From Thioalkalivibrio sp. ALJ12 (lineage in GTDB: Bacteria; Pseudomonadota; Gammaproteobacteria; Ectothiorhodospirales; Ectothiorhodospiraceae): DNA of 64,000 nucleotides. The notes under the pieces were generated by a model. It did no database searches. It was not told where the DNA came from and saw only the letters and a list, made by a program, of their open reading frames with translations. The stretch is taken from the NCBI RefSeq assembly GCF_000378305.1, contig NZ_KB899538.1, forward strand, positions 620,001 to 684,000, given 5' to 3'. Below, one piece after another: positions 1 to 8,773 of the stretch. Both the position numbers and the translations under genes were made by a program. How positions within the stretch are numbered: position 1 is the first letter of the stretch; the number at the start of each line of letters is the position of its first letter.

Positions 1-786
1 AGTATTGACCTGGTCCGTGTCGAAGACCTGGACCCGAGACGCCGATTGGTCGGCGCGCAGTCCGGCACCTCCGGCCGTTATACGGCCCTTATTCACCAGG
101 CGGGAGCGCCCGACCGTGCTTTCCGACACCACCCGGTGCTGCCTCAGGGTATTTCGCTGCAGGCTGGACTGAATGCCTGCAGAGAGGCTGTTCTCGCCCG
201 CCTCGGCCTGCGCTTCGAGTTCCGCAACGTTGACCTGACCGGCGCCCTGCGTCTGCAGGGTCCGTGCGCGGGAGATCAGCCGCAGGCCGTCGTCACCCGC
301 TACGGCATGCCCGGTGTTTTCCAGGGACGTCCAGCCGGCTTGGCTTTGCACGACCATCAGGTCGCGTTCAATGTGGTTTTCCTGATCCACGTCCTGAATG
401 ACCAGCGCCGTCGCATCCACCTCGGACACGGTGGATGCCATCCCCACCATGAAGGCCGCGTTCTCTTGCTGGGGCTCGTGGTCCTCCTGCGACTCGATCC
501 AGTCGTGCACGAGCTCGATGCCTGTGGCTTCACGGGTGAGAGGCAGGCTGTTGCGGCGGGTCAGCCACCCCTCCGACTGTTCGACGATCCGGGCTTCCAT
601 CCGGTCATCGTTAATCTGGAGGACCATCTCGATCGTCTCGTCATCGGCATGCAGTGGGGCTGCGATACTGGCACCAAGCGCGGCAGCAACCGCAAGCACG
701 AGCGTCCGGGGCTGCGGGTAAGCGCCAAGGACTCGCTGAAATGATGTCCGACAACATGCGAACCCTTGTTCGGAAATGACGCGCAT
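1..786 (-). CDS. Secreted protein of unknown function, C-terminus beyond the window
   Basis: An open frame on the minus strand runs from ATG at 786 to the window edge with no stop (262 codons), so the C-terminus is missing. A strong ribosome binding site (AGGGGGACC) lies just upstream. An N-terminal extension is followed by a hydrophobic, Ala-rich stretch (about residues 27-48) ending in APLHADDE, which looks like a signal peptide with cleavage after the Ala of HA|D. The mature part is polar and rich in Q, E, A and V. From about residue 180 it becomes quasi-repetitive (QVNVAELEAQ..., GRITAGGAGL, SASRVQVFD), suggesting a beta-solenoid or repeat surface protein, but no family was recognised. 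Codon use matches the neighbours. Export is well supported; function is unknown. Confidence 0.7.
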   Translation of the reverse strand, partial: MRVISEQGFACCRTSFQRVLGAYPQPRTLVLAVAAALGASIAAPLHADDETIEMVLQINDDRMEARIVEQSEGWLTRRNSLPLTREATGIELVHDWIESQEDHEPQQENAAFMVGMASTVSEVDATALVIQDVDQENHIERDLMVVQSQAGWTSLENTGHAVAGDDGLRLISRARTLQTQGAGQVNVAELEAQAEAGENSLSAGIQSSLQRNTLRQHRVVSESTVGRSRLVNKGRITAGGAGLRADQSASRVQVFDTDQVNT

Positions 787-883
787 GCTGGTCCCCCTAT
801 TTGTGACAGTCGGCCCGGCCCGCTTGAGGCGGGTTCTCGAGCCTACAAGTCCCATAAATAGGTATTCGAGTGAAAGGTGACGC

Positions 884-1255
884 GTGAGTCCGGCGTTAGG
901 TTTCGCAGCGACCGCTCGTTGGGGTACCCCCCGTACGCGTGGGCGAGCCGTAGCACGGTGCGAAAGGCTGATCCGCTCGGACGTGCTCACCGCCCTGTCC
1001 ATTGTCGGCATCATCATCGCCTGGACCCCGATCTGGGCCGGTGTGATGCTCATGCGGGCGGCGGGTGTCTGGCATTGCGCATTCGACAGCAAGGACCCGT
1101 TAGAGATTTAATACGCGCTGAGCCGACTGCGCATCTACTTCACCATCTTCGGCGTGCTGCTGCTGATCTACCTGGCCCTGATGATCGTCGGCATGCTGTT
1201 CGGCATTGGCGCTGGCATGATGGGCCTCGGCGCCATGGGCGAACACATGCAGTAA
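884..1255 (+). pseudogene. Two-helix membrane protein gene interrupted by an in-frame TAA
   Basis: One reading frame carries two hydrophobic helices typical of a small membrane protein. The first (ALSIVGIIIAWTPIWAGVML) ends in a TAA at 1109-1111. Reading on in the same frame gives ALSRLRIYFTIFGVLLLIYL, a second helix, a Gly/Met-rich tail and a stop at 1253-1255. No shift is needed: only the stop interrupts it, and a CAA-to-TAA change would explain it. The helix-loop-helix layout with a charged linker before LR.YFTIFGV resembles small DUF5362-like membrane proteins (from memory, unverified). The start is uncertain; GTG at 884 is the first in frame, and the real start may lie near codon 29. Alternatives are a sequencing error or stop readthrough. 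Confidence 0.55.
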
Positions 1256-1336
1256 CCGCAGGGCCATCTCCCGCCCGGAACGGCTTCCGCAAGCCGGGGT
1301 CATAACGGCCGACCCTGGCAAGCAAGGAACAGGATC

Positions 1337-2434
1337 TTGGATATAGCAAGGCGACTGCGGGGACGGATGGATCCGCTATACGCGGAGGGCGAGGACACAC
1401 GGCGAGGGTTTGCGGCCTGGCTGCGTGCCACGCGCATTCCGCAGGTGCGCTACATCGCGTTTCTGACCGCTGCGCTATATCTGTTGTATGCCGCCATCGA
1501 GCAGACGGTAGCCGTCGATGCGTCGGGCCAGCGGCTGCTGGCCCATGGCTTGCTGGTGCCCGGCATGTTGCTGGCCGTGGCGGCGATGACTTTCCGCGCG
1601 TCGCTCCAGCGTCCGATGTGGGCCTTGCTGATTATCGCGCCAGTGGTCGCGAATGCCGCCAACCTCTACCTGAATGCCGGTTCGCCACAGTTTCTGGTGT
1701 TCGCCCCCGAGATCTATCTGAGCATCATGTGGACCTTTGCGATCTCGGGCCTGGCCCTGCGTCAGGCCGCACTGGCCGCTACCGGGATCGTGGTGCTGGT
1801 CGTGGCGGCCAGTCTCCTCCAGACCCTGGAGACCGGCTTGCTACAGCTGCACCTGCTGTGGGTGCTGGCGGCGTTTTCGTTTGGTTGCCTGAGTGCCTTC
1901 GTGCTGGAACGGGCCCTGAAACTTACCTTCCTGCAGCAACGGGAGCTGGCGCATTCGGCGCAGGTCGACGAGCTGACCTCATTGTCGAATCGTGCGCATA
2001 TCGAGCAGTTGTTCGAGGAGGAGTGTGCGCGCACCGAGCGCTATGGCCAGCCATTTTCTGTGATCCTGATCGACATCGACTACTTCAAGGCCGTGAACGA
2101 TACCTGGGGCCACAGGACCGGTGACACGGTCCTCAAACAGTTCGCCGAGCTTCTGCGCCAGAACCTGCGCAAGGTGGATGCCATTGGGCGTATTGGCGGC
2201 GAGGAATTCTTCGTGCTGCTGCCACAGACCGACGCCGAGCAGGCGCAGGCGGCGGCCCGCGACCTGCAGGCCCGGATCAACGCCTTTGACTTTGACGCCG
2301 TCGGGCGGCGCACCGCGAGCTTCGGTGTGACCGAATACCGCCCGGGCGAGCGCCGGGTCGATACCTTCGACCGGGCCGACCAGGCCCTGTACGCGGCCAA
2401 GAAGAACGGACGCAACCGCATCGAGGTGCGTTGA
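1337..2434 (+). CDS. Membrane-anchored diguanylate cyclase (GGDEF)
   Basis: Makes cyclic di-GMP from two GTP. About six hydrophobic segments fill residues 38-190, followed by a short linker and a C-terminal GGDEF domain beginning near DELTSLSNR. The active-site loop is GGEEF at residues 287-291. An RxxD inhibitory site (RKVD, 278-281) sits exactly five residues before it, so product feedback inhibition is expected. No EAL domain is present. The membrane part resembles MASE-type sensors, but the signal is not evident. The start is TTG at 1337 with AAGGA upstream; ATG at 1367 (residue 11) is an alternative with GGGGAC close to it. The gene converges with the outer-membrane gene downstream. Confidence 0.9.
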   Translation: MDIARRLRGRMDPLYAEGEDTRRGFAAWLRATRIPQVRYIAFLTAALYLLYAAIEQTVAVDASGQRLLAHGLLVPGMLLAVAAMTFRASLQRPMWALLIIAPVVANAANLYLNAGSPQFLVFAPEIYLSIMWTFAISGLALRQAALAATGIVVLVVAASLLQTLETGLLQLHLLWVLAAFSFGCLSAFVLERALKLTFLQQRELAHSAQVDELTSLSNRAHIEQLFEEECARTERYGQPFSVILIDIDYFKAVNDTWGHRTGDTVLKQFAELLRQNLRKVDAIGRIGGEEFFVLLPQTDAEQAQAAARDLQARINAFDFDAVGRRTASFGVTEYRPGERRVDTFDRADQALYAAKKNGRNRIEVR

Positions 2435-2493
2435 GCCCGGACAAGGGCACAGTAGTGGATTTCCGACGGCCGCTGGTGTGGCCGGTTAGCGTG

Positions 2494-3156
2494 TTATCGA
2501 GGGCCGAAGTGAAAGCGGACACCGGTGCCGATGAAATTGGAACCGCTGGCATCGCTGACCACACCAAAGACGCCGGAGCGGTGATGGATACGCAGGAAGG
2601 CCTCCCAGGAACTGTCTCGTGACGCGGACGGCGCGAAGGTGACTTCGGCCATCATGAACGCCTGGGTGCGGCTGGGGCGGCGATCCTCGATGACCGGATC
2701 GCCGAAGGCACGCGAGGGGCCGATGCCCCAAGCGGCCGAGGTGTCCACCAGGTGGTCCCAGGGGAAGCGGGTCCAGCGCAGGTTGGCGGCCGCGTTTAGT
2801 TCGAAGTGATCCTGCTGACCCCAGTGCCGGGCGACATTGATCTCGCCTTCGAGATGCAGATGGTCACTGAAGCGGTGGAGGCGGCGAGAGATGCCCACGG
2901 CCGCCAGGTGCGAGTCCTGCATCGCGGTCTGGAACTGGAGGATCTCGACGAAGCGGGTGTCGGTCCAGCGAGCGCCATAGGCGAAGACCGAGATGTCTGG
3001 CCGCTGCTGTACGGCCGCTCCGTCGTCTCGGGCTGTGGCCGCCCCAATCTGACAGGCGGCCAGCAACGCGGCGAGGGCGCTGGCGCTGCGATAGCGGCTG
3101 GCGGTCGCGATGCCGTGGTCCTCCTGGCGGTACTTGTGCCGGGCGCAGTACAACAA
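2494..3156 (-). CDS. Outer-membrane beta-barrel protein, PagL/acyloxyacyl hydrolase-like
   Basis: A protein of about 205-220 aa with alternating hydrophobic/polar strands and a barrel-like end (GTGVRFHFGPR). The C-terminal FLRIHHRSGVFGV segment recalls the His-x-Ser catalytic region of PagL-type lipid A 3-O-deacylases, which remove an acyl chain from lipid A in the outer membrane; the match is by eye only. Strands such as HLHLEGEINVARHWG and FMMAEVTFAP support a small eight-stranded barrel. An Ala/Leu-rich signal peptide covers roughly residues 18-43 and also contains LAAC, a possible lipobox. The extreme N-terminus is doubtful: the only upstream start is TTG at 3156, while a good AGGAGG lies 8 nt before an ATC codon at 3111 that begins the apparent signal peptide. 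Confidence 0.55.
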   Translation of the reverse strand: MLYCARHKYRQEDHGIATASRYRSASALAALLAACQIGAATARDDGAAVQQRPDISVFAYGARWTDTRFVEILQFQTAMQDSHLAAVGISRRLHRFSDHLHLEGEINVARHWGQQDHFELNAAANLRWTRFPWDHLVDTSAAWGIGPSRAFGDPVIEDRRPSRTQAFMMAEVTFAPSASRDSSWEAFLRIHHRSGVFGVVSDASGSNFIGTGVRFHFGPR

Positions 3157-3306
3157 GCGTAGACGCCCATTCTGCGCGGGGCGAGCGATCGGTTAGTGGC
3201 TCGTCACAGAACCCGCCTCCCCGTCAGCCGATAACGCCGCCATGATCGCCTCTTGCGATTGAATCAGCGTGTCCCGGGCTGCCACCCGGGTTTCGTTGTT
3301 GGGGCC
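3157..3306. other. Intergenic region with a CCCGGG inverted repeat
   Basis: These 150 bases lie between the barrel gene and the end of thiC. The only structure seen is a hairpin of CCCGGG arms at 3273-3278 and 3285-3290 with a six-base loop. On the thiC strand it is not followed by a T run, so it is a poor intrinsic terminator for thiC. On the plus strand TTTCGTTGTT follows it. Confidence 0.35.
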
Positions 3307-5367
<2,061 letters not shown>

Positions 5368-5472
5368 TGGGCCACGATTGTAGCGCACGCGGCACACATT
5401 CGCCTGCAGGCGACAGGGTATCGAGGGTTGTTTTGCGGTACATTGCGCCTTTGTGACATTCTTCGCGCCGCC

Positions 5473-6153
5473 ATGAGCCCCAAGAACTTCGTCTTCGAAC
5501 TGTTTGGCCGTTCGCCGGTGCGCCCCCTGCAGGCGCACATGGAGAAGGTGCGCGCCTGCATCGCCGAGCTCCCGCCGTTCATCGAGGCCATGGCCCGGGA
5601 CGACTGGGACACCGCGCGCGTTCAGCAGAAGAAGATCGTCAAGCTCGAGCACGAAGCCGACCGCCTGAAGAAGGACCTGCGGCTGCACCTGCCCAAGGGC
5701 ATGATGCTGGCGATGTCGCGCCGCGACGTGCTCGACACCCTGCTGATCCAGGACCGCATCGCAAACATGGCCAAGGACATCGCGGGGCTGATGCTGGGCC
5801 GCCAGATGCAGTTCCCGGCCAATATGCAGGGTCCATTGCAGCGCTTTCTGGATCGCAGTGTGGATGCGGTCAATCAGGCCGGGCGCGCGGTCAACGAGCT
5901 GGACGAGCTGGTCGAGGCGGGCTTTCGCGGACACGAGGTCGAGGTGGTCAACGACATCCTGACCGAGCTGGACCAGATCGAGCACGAATCCGACGAGGCC
6001 CAGCGCGAGGTACGCGAGATCCTGTTTGCCCAGGAGGCGGAGCTGCCCCCGGTGAACGTGATCTTCATGTATCGCGTGATTGATTCCATAGGCGAGCTGG
6101 CCGATCTGGCCCAGCGCGTGGGCAGCCGCCTGCAGCTGATGCTGGCCAAGTAA
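5473..6153 (+). CDS. DUF47/PhoU-like phosphate transport accessory protein
   Basis: A 226-aa all-helical cytoplasmic protein of the DUF47 (TIGR00153) family, which is usually encoded directly before a PiT phosphate carrier and thought to modulate it. Visible features are the N-terminal FGRSPVRPLQAHMEKV segment, the charged helix KKIVKLEHEADRLKKDLR and the repeated E..D.IEHE.D pattern, which resembles PhoU metal-binding helices. The start is ATG at 5473; the frame is open further upstream, but that stretch overlaps the thiC riboswitch on the opposite strand. The pit gene follows after 27 bases, so the two form an operon. Confidence 0.92.
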   Translation: MSPKNFVFELFGRSPVRPLQAHMEKVRACIAELPPFIEAMARDDWDTARVQQKKIVKLEHEADRLKKDLRLHLPKGMMLAMSRRDVLDTLLIQDRIANMAKDIAGLMLGRQMQFPANMQGPLQRFLDRSVDAVNQAGRAVNELDELVEAGFRGHEVEVVNDILTELDQIEHESDEAQREVREILFAQEAELPPVNVIFMYRVIDSIGELADLAQRVGSRLQLMLAK

Positions 6154-6180
6154 CCACTCGCACCACGTACCGAGGACCGC

Positions 6181-7437
6181 ATGGAATACGGCACCCTGTT
6201 GCTCGGCCTTGCAGTCATCTTCGGGCTCTTCATGGCCTGGGGTATTGGCGCCAACGATGTCGCCAACGCAATGGGTACCTCGGTCGGCTCGCGGGCCCTC
6301 AACATTCGCCAGGCGGTCTTTGTGGCCGCGGTGTTCGTGTTTGCCGGGGCGTGGCTGGCGGGCGGCGAGGTGACGCAGACCATCCGCAGCGGGATGGTGG
6401 ACTCGGCACTGCTCGCGGACAGTCCTTCGCTGCTGGTCTACGGCATGCTCGCGGCGCTGGCGGCGGCGGGCACCTGGCTATTGACCGCTTCCTATTTCGG
6501 CTGGCCGGTCTCCACCACGCACTCCATCATCGGCGCGATCATCGGCTTTGCGGTGGTGGGCCTCGGATTTGAAGTGGTGCGCTGGGAGCGCGTCGGGACC
6601 ATCGCGATCTCCTGGGTGCTGTCCCCGATGATCGGCGGGATGATCGCCTTCGCGCTGTTCCGCAGCATCCAGTTGCTGATCCTCGACACCGTCGACCCGT
6701 TGAAAAACGCCAAGCGCTGGGCGCCGCTGTATATCTTTCTGACGGCCTTCGTGACTGCGCTGGTCACGATGTTCAAGGGGCTGACGCACGTCGGGCTGGA
6801 CCTCACTAGCGCCCAGGCCTACAGCTTCGCCGTACTGATCAGCGTGGCGGTGGTGGTGGTCGGACTCTTCGCGATCCGGCGCCTGCGTTTCGAGGAGGCC
6901 TCCTTGCAAGCCCACGGCTCGCACTTCAGCGATGTCGAGAAGGTCTTCGGCGTGATGATGGTCGTCACCGGTTGTGCGATGGCCTTCGCGCTGGGCTCCA
7001 ACGATGTCGCGAACGCGGTCGGGCCGCTGGCCGCGGTGGTGGACGTGATCCAGACTGGCGAGGTGGACCCGGAGACCGTGGTGCCGATGTGGGTCCTGCT
7101 GCTGGGCGGCTTCGGGATCGTGTTCGGGCTGTTTACCTATGGCCACAAGGTGATCGCCACGGTCGGCACCGGCATCACCCAGCTGACGCCCAGCCGCGGT
7201 TACGCGGCCACCGCGGCGGCGGCTGCGACCGTCGTACTGGCCTCCGGTACCGGGCTGCCAATCTCCACCACCCATACGCTGGTGGGGGCGATCCTGGGTG
7301 TCGGCATGGCGCGCGGGATCGCCGCGATCGACCTGCGCCTGGTGCGCATGATCTTCATGTCCTGGATCGTGACCCTGCCGGCCGGGGCGATCCTGGCCAT
7401 CGTGTTCTTCTTCATTCTGCGCGGGTTGCTCGGTTAG
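6181..7437 (+). CDS. pit: PiT-family inorganic phosphate transporter
   Basis: Low-affinity inner-membrane phosphate (metal-phosphate) symporter of 418 aa with about ten membrane segments. The duplicated signature of the family is clear: GANDVANAMGTSVGSRAL near residues 23-40 and GSNDVANAVGPLA near residue 275. Each half also has the paired motif YFGWPVSTTHSIIGA or GLPISTTHTLVGA. The gene lies 27 bases after its DUF47 partner and is closed by a strong hairpin terminator. Symport with H+ or Na+ cannot be told from the sequence. Confidence 0.95.
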   Translation: MEYGTLLLGLAVIFGLFMAWGIGANDVANAMGTSVGSRALNIRQAVFVAAVFVFAGAWLAGGEVTQTIRSGMVDSALLADSPSLLVYGMLAALAAAGTWLLTASYFGWPVSTTHSIIGAIIGFAVVGLGFEVVRWERVGTIAISWVLSPMIGGMIAFALFRSIQLLILDTVDPLKNAKRWAPLYIFLTAFVTALVTMFKGLTHVGLDLTSAQAYSFAVLISVAVVVVGLFAIRRLRFEEASLQAHGSHFSDVEKVFGVMMVVTGCAMAFALGSNDVANAVGPLAAVVDVIQTGEVDPETVVPMWVLLLGGFGIVFGLFTYGHKVIATVGTGITQLTPSRGYAATAAAAATVVLASGTGLPISTTHTLVGAILGVGMARGIAAIDLRLVRMIFMSWIVTLPAGAILAIVFFFILRGLLG

Positions 7438-7478
7438 CTGCAGAGGCGGCAAGCCCTGGCCCTAATAAAGCGGCCCCC

Positions 7479-7522
7479 CTAACAAGAAAGGCCCGTCTCG
7501 CTGGACGGGCCTTTCTTGTTAG
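7479..7522. terminator. Bidirectional intrinsic terminator between pit and moaA
   Basis: A perfect 19-bp inverted repeat (7479-7497 and 7504-7522, CTAACAAGAAAGGCCCGTC as left arm) with a six-base loop. The GC core is flanked by AAGAAA/TTTCTT, so it can end transcription from both converging genes. Confidence 0.9.
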
Positions 7523-7539
7523 CAAGCCTTGCGGTGGTG

Positions 7540-8544
7540 TCATCCGCCGGTCATGGACATGAAGCGCATGACCTTCTCCGGGCGTTCCGAGAACTCGTGA
7601 CGCTCGGGTTTCAGGTTGATCGCCTGGATTACCAGGTCTTCCAGCTCCGAGTCGCTGCAGCCTTCGCGCAGGTAGGGGCGCAGGTTCAGGCTGTGTTCGT
7701 TGCCCAGGCAGGTGTAGATGGTGCCATCCACCGACAGGCGCACGCGATTGCAGGTGTCGCAGAAGTGCTGCGAGATCGGGGTGATGAAGCCGATGCGCAC
7801 GTCGGTATCCGGGATCTGCATGTAGCGCGCCGGGCCGCCGCCGGGCATCACGCCGGGGACGAGGTTGTAGCGCTGCTCCAGACGGGCGCGCACGTCCTGC
7901 AGGTTCACGTAGTGACCCTCTTTTGCCTCGCGGCCAGTGTCGCCCATCGGCATGGTCTCGATGAAGCGCAGAGTGAAGCCGTGTTCGATGCAGAAGTCGA
8001 CCATGTCCTCGACCTCCGGCTCGTTGATCCCGCCCATCACCACCATGTTGATCTTGATTGGGTCGAGCCCGGCGGCCTTGGAGGCCATCAGGCCGTCCAG
8101 CACCTTCTCCAGCTTGCCGCCGGTGATCTCCTTGAAGACCTCGGGTTTGAGCGAGTCGAGGCTGACGTTGATGCGGGCCACGCCGGCGTCCTTCAGCTCC
8201 TGGGCATGGCGCGCCATGCGCGTGGCATTCGTGGACAGCGAGATGTCGTCGATGCCGGGCAGGGCGTTCAGGCGCGCGGCCAGATCCGGGAGGTTCTTGC
8301 GCACCAGCGGCTCGCCGCCGGTCAGGCGCACGCGGCGGGTGCCGAGTCGCCCGAAGGCCCCCATCACGCGCTCGATCTCCTCGAAGCTCAGCCAGTGCTC
8401 CGGCTCCTCGAAGTCACGAAAGCCCTTGGGCATGCAGTAGAAGCAGCGCAGATCGCAGCGGTCGGTAACCGAGAGACGGACATATTCGATGCGGCGGCCG
8501 AAGGCGTCGACCAGGGCGTTCTCGTCCTTGAGGGCGTGTTGCAT
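7540..8544 (-). CDS. moaA: GTP 3',8-cyclase (molybdenum cofactor step 1)
   Basis: Radical-SAM enzyme that converts GTP to 3',8-cH2GTP, the first committed step of molybdopterin synthesis. From ATG at 8544 the protein is 334 aa, the family's usual length. It has the SAM cluster CxxxCxxC at C30, C34 and C37 (CDLRCFYC), the GGEPL motif, and the C-terminal cluster ligands CDTCNRVRLSVDGTIYTC. It ends in the conserved GG tail. The frame extends upstream to 8646, but the extension is not MoaA-like and lies in the divergent control region. Placement beside soeABC fits the need for Mo cofactor in SoeA. Confidence 0.96.
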   Translation of the reverse strand: MQHALKDENALVDAFGRRIEYVRLSVTDRCDLRCFYCMPKGFRDFEEPEHWLSFEEIERVMGAFGRLGTRRVRLTGGEPLVRKNLPDLAARLNALPGIDDISLSTNATRMARHAQELKDAGVARINVSLDSLKPEVFKEITGGKLEKVLDGLMASKAAGLDPIKINMVVMGGINEPEVEDMVDFCIEHGFTLRFIETMPMGDTGREAKEGHYVNLQDVRARLEQRYNLVPGVMPGGGPARYMQIPDTDVRIGFITPISQHFCDTCNRVRLSVDGTIYTCLGNEHSLNLRPYLREGCSDSELEDLVIQAINLKPERHEFSERPEKVMRFMSMTGG

Positions 8545-8773
8545 ACGGTGTCCCGTCCTGCCGCTGGGGGCGATATGTTTCATGGTACACATCGTAGACC
8601 ACTTTTCCGTGATTGCCACAACAAGGCCCCAGATTCGATGCGGCAATAAATAAATTCTCTCGCAGATTATTTCTGCTTATTCCTAGATAAGAACTTTTCG
8701 TTAGCCAAAAGGCTTCTTTATGGCCAATATGCCCAGCGTGAATAAGCAAACCATAATCTATGGGGTCGCCTGA
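8545..8773. promoter_or_regulatory. AT-rich divergent control region of moaA and soeABC
   Basis: The 229 bases between the two divergent starts are much richer in A and T than the rest of the window. They contain several small hairpins on the moaA leader strand: AGCC-TTTT-GGCT, CTTAT-N6-ATAAG and GCAGA-AATAA-TCTGC. An imperfect palindrome CCATA-ATC-TATGG lies 5 bp before the soeA ribosome binding site (GGGGT). No FNR, ModE or Moco riboswitch consensus could be assigned by eye. Both promoters must lie here, but their -35/-10 boxes are not clear. Confidence 0.6.
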
